Source: JANXQE01 sp035651635 (GTDB taxonomy: Bacteria; Verrucomicrobiota; Verrucomicrobiia; Limisphaerales; UBA8199). Taken from it: 31,633 nt of DNA. Below are positions 1-9,084 of the stretch, piece after piece. The notes under the pieces were generated by a model. That model did no database searches and was not told the origin of the DNA. It was given only the letters and a program-made list of their open reading frames with translations. Where the stretch lies: contig DASRFK010000127.1 in assembly GCA_035651635.1 (NCBI GenBank), positions 1-31,633 of the forward strand, in the 5' to 3' direction. The position numbers and the translations under genes were made by a program. Position 1 is the stretch's first letter. Each line of letters opens with the position of its first letter.

Positions 1-1
1 T

Positions 2-2401
2 CACTTCCATCAGTTGGTCGAGTCAGGGCTGGCCATTGCCCGTCTGAATTCGGTCGGACCCGCGCATATCTGCGCATTGAACGACAGCGATAGCGTGGTG
101 GCGTTTGATAAGTCGCAACCATTCGGCCTTTGGGGCAAGGGCATGCTCCACGGCCAGTTTGGAAAAAACCAGCGGCTCATGAGCGGCTCATACCAGGTGC
201 CGATCGACGTGTACGCCGCTGATTTGGACGGAGACGGACTGGACGAGGTGCTCGTCGCGGGCACTGAGCTCAGCTCACTTTGGCAACCAAACGAAACGAT
301 CCTGGATAATGATGGCGGGATTCTGTGGCGGCGCTGGCTGCCGCACCTGGACCTGACCAACAATATGGGCTGGCTCAACAGCGCCTCCCTCATCCCGGTT
401 AATCCGGACCACGACAACCATATCGACGTCTTGGGCTGGAATCACTCCTATGAGCTCACCTACCGGTTCTGGAACGGAATTGAATTGGTGAATCACGCTG
501 GCTGGCCCAAAAATTTCTACCCGTTACTACCGACCCCGCCCGTAGTGGGTGATGTCGACGGAGACGGCGCTGAAGAGATCATCGTCGGCACCTATGATCC
601 CACTGGGGTCACTTTGGCTGGCGAACTTCGGATTTATGGTTTGGATGGCACCCTCAAACAAAGTGTGCCAGTTCCGGGCGGGGTGAAGCAGATTCCCGCC
701 CTGGCAGACGTTGAGGGAATTGGCCGGCTGGACGTCGTGTGTCGCAGCGTTTCGGGACAGATCTATATTTGGAACTTCGGCTCCCGCAGTACCAATCTGG
801 TTTCCTGGGCAACCCATCGCGGGAACATGCGGCGCGACGGCAACTTTGGCGTGTCGCTTTATCCGCCCGGAACCCCGCTGGTCACCGCGCGTTCGTCAGG
901 ATACAACCGCGCCAGCTTTAGTTGGACGAACCAAAGCCCGCCCGAGCTTTATCGCGTTTACCGCGCGAAACAAGCGGGGGAGCCATTCGTGGCGATTGCG
1001 ACCCTGACTCCGGATACCTTTTCGTACACCGATGCTGGGCTCGAGGCTGGATGGCAGTACTTTTATGAAATCAGCGCGGTATTTTCGACCAACACCGTTT
1101 TATCGGCGCCGTTCGCAATCCTCTCCCTGTTCAACAATAACCTGGCGGCCAACTCCGGCTTCGAGCGCGACGACAATTGTCGTTGGGATAAATGGGCCGG
1201 CACGGTTCCCCTGACCAACATGTGGGCCAGCACGAGCGAGTCGTGGCAAGGCCAACGCTCGATGCAAATTCTGCTCCAGAATCAGACTTCTGACAATACG
1301 ATTGCCCAAAACAACCAGTATGGGATACCCGATGCTTCAATCCTGGTGACTCCGGGAGCGCTTTATAGTTTTGGCGGTTATTTCAAAAGTCCGGGTTTTT
1401 CGGCCGAGTGCGAACATTGGCTGGAATGGAGCTCAACCAAGACCGGAGTCGACACGAATGAAAGGCCGGCACTGCCGGACCCGTTCTATTACTCACCGCA
1501 CTTTTTGGCGGGACCGAGCAACGTGGATTGGACTTACCTGAATCGCACCTTCCAGATGCCCGATGGTTTTCCCAACATCGAACTGCGGCACCGTTTTTAC
1601 ACGCCCGGTATCACCAGCGGCTCGCTCTTTCTGGATAATGTATTTTTCCGACGTCTACCCGATCCGGGCGCCACGAATTGGACGACCTTGGTTCCCTTTG
1701 GTGCCACCTGGCGCTACAGCAGTAGTAACCCGCCCGCCAACTGGTCTGCCGCTGACTTTAACGACAGCCAATGGCTCGTGGGGCGCGCAAAGTTTGGGGC
1801 CGGCAGCGGTCCGACAAATATTGCGACTCGATTGCCCCAGTGGCTGCCCAATTACTATTTCCGCACACAGTTCATCGTGACTTCCACGAACTTCGAGGAA
1901 CTGCTTCTTTCAGCGAGCTGCACAGACGTGTCCGTGGCTAAGATCTATGCGCTCCAGCTTTGGCTCAACGGACACGCTATTCCTTCGTGTATCGAGGCAG
2001 TCACCATGCAAGGCAACCAAATCCGTTACTTCGATCTGACGCCCTTTATTTCCTGGCTTCAGCCAGGCTCCAACAGCGTCGCTGTGCAGATCGGAAACAC
2101 CTGGTCCGACTACGATGATGTCGCCTTTGACGTTTGCCTGAAGGCCGTCGCTTCGCATCCGATCGTTCCGAGGCTCAACCTTAAATCCGGCCCCGGCGCG
2201 ATCAGCCTCTCGGCCGAAACCCCTGTGGGATCGATTTGGCAACTCCAATCCTGCGATGCCCTGCCCCAGAGCAGTTGGGAGTTGGTTGAAACTTTCACTA
2301 ATCTTACCGGCGCCTCCAGAACTGTCGTCGATACCGGTCAGAACGGGCGGCTGCCTCCGGCGAAAGTTCCCACCCGGGTCTATCGGCTTATTCCATTTTG
2401 A
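2..2401 (+). CDS. Exported FG-GAP/VCBS repeat protein with Fn3, CBM-like and jelly-roll domains (5' end cut off by window)
   Basis: The frame is open to the left edge, so the true start lies outside; the first possible internal start is a TTG at 14. Two FG-GAP/VCBS calcium-binding loops are visible (ADLDGDGLDEVLVAG near residue 69 and GDVDGDGAEEIIVGTY near 178, counted from the TTG). A fibronectin type III-like segment follows at about 285-370, then a CenC-type carbohydrate-binding-like domain opening with NSGFERDD (about 375-545). Next comes a beta-sandwich of the glycosidase jelly-roll type (about 555-725, WSAADFNDSQW). The C-terminal 60 residues resemble the tail module of many verrucomicrobial exported proteins. 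This is probably the C-terminal part of a large secreted or surface protein that binds or acts on polysaccharide. No catalytic domain is visible in this portion, so the substrate is unknown. Confidence 0.85.
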   Translation, partial: HFHQLVESGLAIARLNSVGPAHICALNDSDSVVAFDKSQPFGLWGKGMLHGQFGKNQRLMSGSYQVPIDVYAADLDGDGLDEVLVAGTELSSLWQPNETILDNDGGILWRRWLPHLDLTNNMGWLNSASLIPVNPDHDNHIDVLGWNHSYELTYRFWNGIELVNHAGWPKNFYPLLPTPPVVGDVDGDGAEEIIVGTYDPTGVTLAGELRIYGLDGTLKQSVPVPGGVKQIPALADVEGIGRLDVVCRSVSGQIYIWNFGSRSTNLVSWATHRGNMRRDGNFGVSLYPPGTPLVTARSSGYNRASFSWTNQSPPELYRVYRAKQAGEPFVAIATLTPDTFSYTDAGLEAGWQYFYEISAVFSTNTVLSAPFAILSLFNNNLAANSGFERDDNCRWDKWAGTVPLTNMWASTSESWQGQRSMQILLQNQTSDNTIAQNNQYGIPDASILVTPGALYSFGGYFKSPGFSAECEHWLEWSSTKTGVDTNERPALPDPFYYSPHFLAGPSNVDWTYLNRTFQMPDGFPNIELRHRFYTPGITSGSLFLDNVFFRRLPDPGATNWTTLVPFGATWRYSSSNPPANWSAADFNDSQWLVGRAKFGAGSGPTNIATRLPQWLPNYYFRTQFIVTSTNFEELLLSASCTDVSVAKIYALQLWLNGHAIPSCIEAVTMQGNQIRYFDLTPFISWLQPGSNSVAVQIGNTWSDYDDVAFDVCLKAVASHPIVPRLNLKSGPGAISLSAETPVGSIWQLQSCDALPQSSWELVETFTNLTGASRTVVDTGQNGRLPPAKVPTRVYRLIPF

Positions 2402-2597
2402 GGGCAAAGCGTTTGGAGTCCCGCCTTCAGGCGGTGACATGACCGGATTGGGAGTCGCCCCGGTTTCGCACGAACGACCGTTGAGGATCGCTACGCCCGA
2501 AGGCGCTCGCCCTTTGCGGCGTGGCGCCGGCTCAACGAACAAAAGTAAACCTACCAGATACTAGCCGTTGCCCGTTCGGTATGGCACTTTCAACCCT
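2402..2597. repeat. Short intergenic region with a partial dispersed palindromic element
   Basis: The stretch 2411-2434 (GTTTGGAGTCCCGCC then TTCAGGCGG) matches the inner part of the 121-bp element found at 21150-21270 and a related piece at 13011-13098. The rest (2435-2597) holds several small GC-rich hairpins and no convincing gene. It looks like a decayed copy of the dispersed family. Confidence 0.5.
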
Positions 2598-3407
2598 ATG
2601 AAACGATGGCGGGCGAAGTTGCTCATTTGCCTCGGGGCCTGCCTGTCGCTGCCACTGATGCTGCGCTGGTTTGAACATAATCAGGTTTATCATCCGAGCC
2701 GCGTGATGGACGCCACGGGCGCCGAGCTCGGGAGACCTTTCGAGGACGTGTATTTCGACAGCGAGGATGGCGTTCAGCTCAACGGTTGGTTTTTCCCAGG
2801 AAATACGTCGCTGGTCGTGCTGCTCTGCCACGGCAATGGAGGCAACATCAGTCACCGGTTGGAAATGGCCGATGCTTTGCTGACGACCGGGGTGAGTGTG
2901 TTTCTGTTTGATTATCGCGGCTACGGCCGCAGCCGAGGTCATCCGAGTGAGGAAGGAACATACCGTGATGGAATAGCCGCTTACCAATGGCTCCGACAGC
3001 GAGGCTTTGACGGCAAACACATTTTGCTGTTCGGCGAATCACTGGGTGGCGGGGTGGTGGCGGAGTTGGCCAGCCGCCTTACCTGCGGCGGCCTGATTCT
3101 CCAGAGCACGTTTACCTGCATCGCGGATATTGGGTCCGATTTGTTTCCGTGGCTGCCCGTGCGCTGGCTGGCGCACATCAAATACGATACGCTGAGCAAA
3201 CTGCCGCGGATAAAGGTTCCCATCCTGGTGATGCACAGCCGGGCCGACCGCCTCATTCGATTCCAACACAGTGAACGAAACTTCGCCGCCGCCAACGAGC
3301 CGAAGCTCTTTTGCGAACTGCTGGGTGATCACAACGATCCTCTCACCAACCGCCAGCAGTTTATCGTCGATTTCGACCGCTTTTTGAACCTGGTTGCCCC
3401 ACCGTGA
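2598..3407 (+). CDS. Membrane-anchored alpha/beta hydrolase (ABHD13/YfhR-like)
   Basis: This is a 269-residue serine hydrolase of the alpha/beta fold. I chose the ATG at 2598 over the in-frame TTG at 2568 because it places a basic start (MKRWRAK) directly before a hydrophobic anchor at residues 7-23. The oxyanion-side loop CHGNGGN lies at 77-83, FDYRGYGRSRG at 104-114, and the nucleophile elbow GESLGGG at 146-152 with Ser148. Asp217 (HSRADRLI) and His245 (GDHNDP) complete a catalytic triad. Length and motifs fit the ABHD13/Bem46/YfhR group, which is membrane-anchored with poorly known substrates (acyl esters or thioesters are plausible). It stands alone between two unrelated genes on the same strand. 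Confidence 0.88.
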   Translation: MKRWRAKLLICLGACLSLPLMLRWFEHNQVYHPSRVMDATGAELGRPFEDVYFDSEDGVQLNGWFFPGNTSLVVLLCHGNGGNISHRLEMADALLTTGVSVFLFDYRGYGRSRGHPSEEGTYRDGIAAYQWLRQRGFDGKHILLFGESLGGGVVAELASRLTCGGLILQSTFTCIADIGSDLFPWLPVRWLAHIKYDTLSKLPRIKVPILVMHSRADRLIRFQHSERNFAAANEPKLFCELLGDHNDPLTNRQQFIVDFDRFLNLVAPP

Positions 3408-3571
3408 AGTCAGTCCGCCGAGACTCCAAAATGATCTCCAAAACGAGCACCTGCCAGCGTCACTCCACAAAAGCCAGTTGAGCGAATCTTTCCGGTGTGT
3501 GGAACACAATCCGTGAATAATCGGGCTTGCCCAACGTCGTAGTCTAAGAGCTATTAACGCTGCACCTAACC

Positions 3572-5005
3572 ATGAAAACCAAACCCAATCAGCCCCAAAC
3601 TAAATTTAACCGCCGGCAGTTTCTGCGGGCCACAGCTTTCACCGGCAGCGCATTCATGTTTTTGCCCGCGGGTGTGGTGGGTTTGCGAGCGGGCACTTCA
3701 CCGAACGAGAAGCTCAATGTTGCCGGCATCGGCATTGGCGGCCAGGGTGCCTCGGACCTGAGCAATATGGAGAGTGAGAATATCGTCGCGCTTTGCGACG
3801 TCGACCAAAACCACGCCGCTCACGTCTTTAAAAAGTACCCGCAGGCAAAGCAGTTCACCGACTATCGCAAGATGCTCGAAGAAATGAAGGAGATCGACGG
3901 CGTGGTGATCGCTACGCCGGATCATCTCCATGCCTTCGTGGCCATGGAGGCCATTCGCCACGGCAAACACGTTTACTGCGAAAAGCCTTTGACACACTCT
4001 GTTTGGGAAGCCCGCCAACTGGCCAAAGCCGCGCACGACGCCAAAGTAGTCACCCAGATGGGCAACCAGGGACAAGCCTCTCGCGAAACCCGGCACATGT
4101 GCGAATTGGTCTGGTCCGGCGTGATCGGCAAGGTCCACGAAGCCCACATTTGGACGGATCGCCCCTCGAACGGCCTCTTCAACGAGTACTGGCCGCAAGG
4201 AGTTTCCCGACCCAAGGACACGCCGGCAGTGCCCTCGACCCTGGACTGGGAGCTGTGGCTCGGCCCAGCGCCCGAACGGCCCTATAACCCGGCGTACCTG
4301 CCGTTCAAGTGGCGTGGTTGGTGGGATTTCGGGACCGGCGCGCTGGGAGACATTGGCTGTCATTCCATGGATCCAGTCTTTCGCGCTTTGAAACTCGGAG
4401 CGCCGACCACCGTGCAAGGGGCCTCGACGCGAGTGAACGAGGAAACCTTTCCGCTCGGTTCGATGGTGACTTACCAGTTCCCGGCTCGCTCGGCGGCAGC
4501 CCAGGCGAACAACGTCCATGTGGCGGGCCTAACCGGAACCGCAGCAGGTGAGGTTGAGATGCCCGCGTGCAAGCTGGTGTGGTACGACGGCGGCCTGCGT
4601 CCGCCCCGGCCCGATCAGTTGCCCGAAGGCCAAAAAATGGGGGACAATGGCAAGCTATTGGTTGGCGAGAAGGGGTTTATTCTAAGCAACGTGAACAACC
4701 AGGTCTTTCCCGAGGCCTGCGCCAAGGAAGCTGCCGCTCTCGAGTATAAAATCCCAACTTCCCCCGGGCATTACAAAGAGTGGATCCTAGGATGCAAAGG
4801 CGGGAAAAAGCCGGGTTCGAACTTCGATTGGGCGGGGCCGTTGGCGGAGTCGGTTCTGCTGGGTAATGTGGCCTTGCGGGTTCAACTGCGAGAAGATCTC
4901 ACCCTGGCGCGCCTGAAATGGGATTCCGAACAGCTCAGATTCAGCAATTTGGAAGACGCCAACAAGTTCGTCCGCACAGAATATCGCGCGGGCTGGACGC
5001 TTTAG
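3572..5005 (+). CDS. Tat-exported Gfo/Idh/MocA family oxidoreductase
   Basis: This is a 477-residue NAD(P)-dependent sugar or cyclitol oxidoreductase. A twin-arginine signal is clear: NRRQFLRA at 13-20 followed by a hydrophobic stretch to about residue 40. The Rossmann nucleotide loop follows (NVAGIGIGGQGASD, 49-62). The family's CEKPL motif is at 136-140, with the conserved Lys138 that normally contacts the substrate. The middle (WRGWWDFGTGALGDIGCHSMDP) is typical of the large PVC-phylum subfamily exported as folded protein to the periplasm. These proteins usually act in catabolism of modified sugars, but the substrate cannot be read from the sequence. The gene is monocistronic by appearance, and its stop lies 26 bp from the stop of the convergent receiver/kinase gene. 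Confidence 0.95.
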   Translation: MKTKPNQPQTKFNRRQFLRATAFTGSAFMFLPAGVVGLRAGTSPNEKLNVAGIGIGGQGASDLSNMESENIVALCDVDQNHAAHVFKKYPQAKQFTDYRKMLEEMKEIDGVVIATPDHLHAFVAMEAIRHGKHVYCEKPLTHSVWEARQLAKAAHDAKVVTQMGNQGQASRETRHMCELVWSGVIGKVHEAHIWTDRPSNGLFNEYWPQGVSRPKDTPAVPSTLDWELWLGPAPERPYNPAYLPFKWRGWWDFGTGALGDIGCHSMDPVFRALKLGAPTTVQGASTRVNEETFPLGSMVTYQFPARSAAAQANNVHVAGLTGTAAGEVEMPACKLVWYDGGLRPPRPDQLPEGQKMGDNGKLLVGEKGFILSNVNNQVFPEACAKEAAALEYKIPTSPGHYKEWILGCKGGKKPGSNFDWAGPLAESVLLGNVALRVQLREDLTLARLKWDSEQLRFSNLEDANKFVRTEYRAGWTL

Positions 5006-5031
5006 GCGGCGGCGTTCGAGCGGCGCGCGGG

Positions 5032-6297
5032 TTACTCGTTCGAAATGAGTTTTTCCCAGAGCGAATCGTTGAGCAGCACTTTTTGCAGAAAATCCGTATC
5101 GGTCTTTTGGGAAGCCGCGGCGTGACTGGGATTGGTCGGCACTTTGATGGTAAAGGTCGTGCCGGCTCCATTTTCGCTCTGGGCATTAATGCGTCCGCCG
5201 TGATGATGCACAATAAAATAACAGGCCATCAGGTGGATGCCGTATTCCATTGGACTGTCGCTGCGGACCACGAAGGGATCAAACACCAGCCGCAGGGCCT
5301 CTTTGGGCAAGCCCGGACCATTGTCGCTGAGCACGATCTCGACCTGCTGGTCGGCCGCGTGGCCGGCATCGGCCTTGGCCGAGAAACTGATGCGGCTGCC
5401 CGCCGGCAGACTGGCGATTTCGTCTTTGAGCAATAGCTCAAAAAGCCGGTGGAACTTGGGTTTGTCCACGTGCAACTCGGGCAGTTTTTCCGGGATGTGG
5501 TTTTCGACCTGAATGTTTTTGGCATCGAAGCCGTCCTTGAGCTGGGCGATGACATCCGAAACGACGTTGCGCAACTGAACCCGGTCGCGAAATTCGAAGG
5601 TGGGTCTTTCCGAGGCGGTCCAGAGGTCCTTAAGCATGTTGTTGATTTTCTCAACCTGCCCCTGAACGTTCTGGTAGTACTCCTTCCAGAAATCAGGATT
5701 GCGCAACCCATGCAGGTCCATCTTCTCCTCCTCCATTTTAGCCGGCGCCAAATCGAGGAAAGTTTTGACCGCCACCAGCGAGTTGCGGATGTGATGACTC
5801 AGGCCGGCGGCCAGCAACCCGAGGCTGACAATCCGGTCGGCGATCATCATGTTGTGCAACACGGACATTTTCTCGCGCAGCAACTGGTCGCGCTCGCGCT
5901 GAACGATGAAGAACTCCAGGCCGCGCTTGAGAGTGTTTTCCAACTCGGGCGGATCCCATGGTTTGGTGATGTATTTATAAATGGCCCCGGTATTGACCGC
6001 CGCAATGGCGGCTTCCATATCGGCATAGGCCGTGGCCAGCATGCGAATGATTTGTGGGCGCAACTGGCGGGCGCGTTCGAGCAACCAGACCCCCTTTTCA
6101 CCAGGCATCCGCTGATCCGTCATGAGCAGGCCGATGTCGTCTTTGTGCTCCTCCAGTACCTTGAGGCCTTCTTGCGCGCTGCTGGCCGTGTAAATCCGAA
6201 ATTGCTCGCTGAAAGCGCGCGTGAAGTACTTTAGCGACATCTCCTCGTCATCCACGTAGAGAATGGCGAATTTTTTATAATTATACAGGTCGTTCAT
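5032..6297 (-). CDS. Response regulator with C-terminal histidine-kinase-like output (PhcR-like)
   Basis: The 421-residue protein begins with a receiver domain (about 9-130): acidic pair Asp16/Asp17, phospho-acceptor Asp61 (MTDQRMPG), Thr89 and Lys112 (TKPWDP). A DHp-like helix follows with LSHHIRNSL at 166-174 (His168/169). The C-terminal GHKL ATPase domain (about 240-390) has a good G1 box (LSDNGPGLP, 323-331). Its N box is unusual (LFELLLKDEIASL, no Asn where NLLxNA is expected), and its G2 region reads EYGIHLM instead of GxGLGL. There is no DNA-binding domain. A receiver joined to a kinase-like output is the architecture reported for PhcR of the Ralstonia 3-OH-PAME system, and the gene lies third after PhcB-like and PhcS-like genes. 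PhcR identity is inference; the receiver-kinase call is firm. Confidence 0.88.
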   Translation of the reverse strand: MNDLYNYKKFAILYVDDEEMSLKYFTRAFSEQFRIYTASSAQEGLKVLEEHKDDIGLLMTDQRMPGEKGVWLLERARQLRPQIIRMLATAYADMEAAIAAVNTGAIYKYITKPWDPPELENTLKRGLEFFIVQRERDQLLREKMSVLHNMMIADRIVSLGLLAAGLSHHIRNSLVAVKTFLDLAPAKMEEEKMDLHGLRNPDFWKEYYQNVQGQVEKINNMLKDLWTASERPTFEFRDRVQLRNVVSDVIAQLKDGFDAKNIQVENHIPEKLPELHVDKPKFHRLFELLLKDEIASLPAGSRISFSAKADAGHAADQQVEIVLSDNGPGLPKEALRLVFDPFVVRSDSPMEYGIHLMACYFIVHHHGGRINAQSENGAGTTFTIKVPTNPSHAAASQKTDTDFLQKVLLNDSLWEKLISNE

Positions 6298-6340
6298 GGC
6301 CGCGTTGAGTGAGGGGGTTGGCAGCGCTGCGCCGGAGTTT

Positions 6341-6374
6341 CGCCCGGAGACGCCGCTAAAGGGCCGGGCGTTTT
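6341..6374. other. Hairpin in the gap between the hybrid kinase and receiver-kinase genes
   Basis: CGCCCGG (6341-6347) pairs with CCGGGCG (6364-6370), with a 16-nt loop. On the + strand it is followed by four T. On the minus-strand transcript it sits in the 114-bp gap before the receiver-kinase start. It could be a processing or attenuation hairpin that tunes expression of the third gene, or simply GC-rich spacer. Confidence 0.3.
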
Positions 6375-6411
6375 GGACTGGCGCTGAGTCCCGTTCATAG
6401 GGTTTCTAATC

Positions 6412-9084
6412 TCATCCTTTAGAGGGAAACTCCAGCGTAAATTCGCAAAATTTCCCAGGTTCTGTCCGCACCGAAATCCGCCCGTCGCAGTCCTGAACGA
6501 TGCGGTAGCAGATCGCCAGGCCCAGGCCCATCCCTTGGCCAACGTCTTTGGTGGTGTAAAACGGGTCAAAAATCTTGTCCAGGTGCTCCTGTTTGATGCC
6601 AGTGCCGTTGTCGCGGACGACCAGGATACTGGATGCGCCCTTGAGACGCCCTTCAATCCAGATCGTAGGTTGGTCAGTGTCGAAAGTCTTGTTCTTGAGC
6701 GCATCCAGCGAGTTCTGCAACAAATTGGTGAGGAGATGAATGAGCTTGTTCTTGTTGGCCCAGACGGTTTGGTGCTCGGCCAGGTGTTGCTCGATGCGAA
6801 CCGTGTTTTTCAGCTCGGCGCTCAAGAATCGAAGCGAAGCCGACAGCACTTCGCTTAATTCGACCTGGTCACGGCTCTCGGTTTCCGGATGCGTGAACAT
6901 CCGCAGGTCCGTGACGATATTTTTGACTCGCACGATGCCGTCCTCGACGTCTTTAAGAATTTCCTGATATTCCTCGCGCTGCTCCTCCGCAATGTACTTG
7001 CTCTTGTTTCTGAGGGTAAAAAGGCCGGTGGTGGCAAAATTCAAAGGATTGTTGATCTCGTGGATGATGCCCGCGCTCATTCGACCCAGCGACGCCAGTT
7101 TCTCGGTCTGGACCAACTGGGTTTCGGTGTCCTTGAGCTGCTCGATGGTGGATTCAAGGACTTGTTTTTGCTTCGAGAGCTTGCCTTGGTACTGATGAGA
7201 CTCGACGAGGTTTTTGATGCGGACGTGGAGTTCGGTGGTTGAGAACGGTTTAGCCAGGAAGTCGCTGGCGCCGGCCGAGAGAGCGGCCAGCTTGGTCTCC
7301 TCATCCGCCCGCGCAGTCAGAAGCACGACCGGAATGCTTTGGGTCGAGGTGCGCTCGCGCAATTCACGGCAGGCCTGCAAGCCGTCTTTCTCCGGCATCA
7401 TCATGTCCAGCAGGATGATATCGGGCAAGAACTGGCTGGCCTTTTCAATCGCCTGCTGGCCATCGACCGCCTCGAGGACGCGATAATGAGTGCTCAGCTG
7501 CGACTTCAGAAAGCGCAGCATGTCCGGTTCGTCATCGGCTACCAAAATGGTAGGATGGTTCCCATTGGATTGGGTTTCGAGCGGTCGCATGGAATCTTGC
7601 ACCGGTGTGAGGGCCGGGAAGAGTTCAGCGCGACGGTACAGGTTCGCCAGCCATTCCTCGGAGGTCACCGTGCTGCCAGTGGACTCTTCTGCGGCGGCCG
7701 GTTCTTCGACCGTTGGTTTTGGGGCGAGCGCGGGAGCCTGCGCGGGATGGTAGGGCAGGAGGACGGTAAAGGTAGTGCCTTTTCCTTCCTGACTTTCGAC
7801 GGATACCTGGCCTTTTTGAACTTCGACCAGTTCTTTGACCAGGGCCAGGCCGATGCCGACGCCCTGGTACTTGCGCTTGGAAGAGCCGTCCGCCTGCCAG
7901 AAGCGATCGAAGACGTGGGGGAGATTTTTCTCGGAGATGCCCATGCCGGTGTCGGCGACGCGGATGGCGAAGAGGTTTTGCTCGTGGCTGGCGCGTAGTT
8001 CGACGCGGCCTCCCGAAGGGGTGAATTTGAGAGCATTGAACAGGAGGTTCAGGACGATTTTCTCGAGTTTGTCGCGATCGGTCTGGACGGTGCCGAGCTG
8101 AGGATCGACCTGGATCTCGAGGCGCAGACGCTTGTCGTCGGCGACCTGGCGGGCGGCGCTGGCGAGGCCCTTGAGGAAATCGGCGAGGTTGACCGAGTCG
8201 GATTTGATCTCCATGCGTCCGGATTCGAGGCGGACGAGATCGAGCAAATCGTTGATGAGTTTAAGCAGGCGCATGCCATTGGAATGCATGGTGGCGAGCA
8301 AGTCTTTGGTGTCGGCGTCGAGGCCGAAGCGGCGGAGCAAGGATTCGAGCGGGGCAATGAGCAGGGTGAGGGGGGTGCGCAATTCATGGCTGATATTGGC
8401 GAAGAAGCGTCCTTTGATTTGGTCCAGCTCAACCAGCTTGCGATTGCTCTCCTCGAGCATTTGCTTGTTGCGATCCAACTCAAAACGCAAAGCGAACTCG
8501 CGAAAGCGATACTGGCTATGAAAGAACCGGCCGGTGATCACAATGATCCCGGTCAGGGAGAGAAACCACATATTAGTGAGGAAACCGCCGTCCTTGAGCA
8601 GTTCGCCCCAGCGATTGACCTGCTGATTAAGTCCGCACGCCAGCACATACATAAACACGCCGAGCAAGACGGCCAGCATGCTCTCCAGGAAAGTCCAGTG
8701 CATCACGAAGGCGACGGTCAGGAGCACCAGGTTTAGGCCGGCGTAGTAAGTTGAGTGTGGACCGTCGCTCAGGTAAATGAGCAGGGACATGAAGAAGGAA
8801 GGCAACATGGCCAGGGCCACACCCAGACCCCGATAGTAGCGTCGCGCAAAGGGGGTCAGGAGCACGAGCATGAAGGCGCCCACCAGCACGGAACAGAGCA
8901 AGCGCAGCCCGAGGAAGAGCCGAACGCGGTCAGGGTAAACGAAATGATCGATGATCGCCCCGCCGGGCATCAGGATGATTCCCAGGCAGCACGCGATTTT
9001 AAAATTGTTGATCGTTTCGCTGCGATCCCATTCCTGGTAAGCCCGCTTGATTTCCGGCAGGTTGGAAACCGTGGTGTTTTTCAT
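6412..9084 (-). CDS. Membrane hybrid sensor histidine kinase with kinase-receiver-kinase layout (PhcS-like)
   Basis: This is an 890-residue inner-membrane sensor. Six hydrophobic segments lie at about 28-46, 55-78, 86-104, 114-132, 134-151 and 170-187, with little periplasmic loop. That fits sensing of a membrane-soluble ligand. A first HisKA domain has His233 (FFANISHELRTPL) and an ATPase with N box LNLLFNALKF, G1 VADTGMGIS and G2 GVGIGLAL. Next is a receiver (512-630: Asp517/518, Asp560, Thr590, Lys612). A second kinase module follows with His675 (AGIIHEINNPL), N box LTNLLQNSLDAL, G1 RDNGTGI and G2 GQGMGLGLAI. Both kinase modules look intact. The start overlaps the stop of the methyltransferase gene by 4 bp (ATGA), so the two are translationally coupled. 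The PhcS-like role is inferred from position and topology. Confidence 0.92.
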   Translation of the reverse strand: MKNTTVSNLPEIKRAYQEWDRSETINNFKIACCLGIILMPGGAIIDHFVYPDRVRLFLGLRLLCSVLVGAFMLVLLTPFARRYYRGLGVALAMLPSFFMSLLIYLSDGPHSTYYAGLNLVLLTVAFVMHWTFLESMLAVLLGVFMYVLACGLNQQVNRWGELLKDGGFLTNMWFLSLTGIIVITGRFFHSQYRFREFALRFELDRNKQMLEESNRKLVELDQIKGRFFANISHELRTPLTLLIAPLESLLRRFGLDADTKDLLATMHSNGMRLLKLINDLLDLVRLESGRMEIKSDSVNLADFLKGLASAARQVADDKRLRLEIQVDPQLGTVQTDRDKLEKIVLNLLFNALKFTPSGGRVELRASHEQNLFAIRVADTGMGISEKNLPHVFDRFWQADGSSKRKYQGVGIGLALVKELVEVQKGQVSVESQEGKGTTFTVLLPYHPAQAPALAPKPTVEEPAAAEESTGSTVTSEEWLANLYRRAELFPALTPVQDSMRPLETQSNGNHPTILVADDEPDMLRFLKSQLSTHYRVLEAVDGQQAIEKASQFLPDIILLDMMMPEKDGLQACRELRERTSTQSIPVVLLTARADEETKLAALSAGASDFLAKPFSTTELHVRIKNLVESHQYQGKLSKQKQVLESTIEQLKDTETQLVQTEKLASLGRMSAGIIHEINNPLNFATTGLFTLRNKSKYIAEEQREEYQEILKDVEDGIVRVKNIVTDLRMFTHPETESRDQVELSEVLSASLRFLSAELKNTVRIEQHLAEHQTVWANKNKLIHLLTNLLQNSLDALKNKTFDTDQPTIWIEGRLKGASSILVVRDNGTGIKQEHLDKIFDPFYTTKDVGQGMGLGLAICYRIVQDCDGRISVRTEPGKFCEFTLEFPSKG

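Noticed and set aside
1910..2542. Minus-strand frame of about 210 codons at the end of the FG-GAP gene
   Set aside because: It overlaps the coding end antisense and continues into palindromic repeats, with no recognisable motif.
5449..6234. Long + strand frame opposite the receiver-kinase gene
   Set aside because: It is the antisense shadow of a well-supported coding sequence and resembles no protein family.
5032..6297. DNA-binding response regulator
   Set aside because: No helix-turn-helix follows the receiver; the C-terminal part is a GHKL ATPase-like fold.
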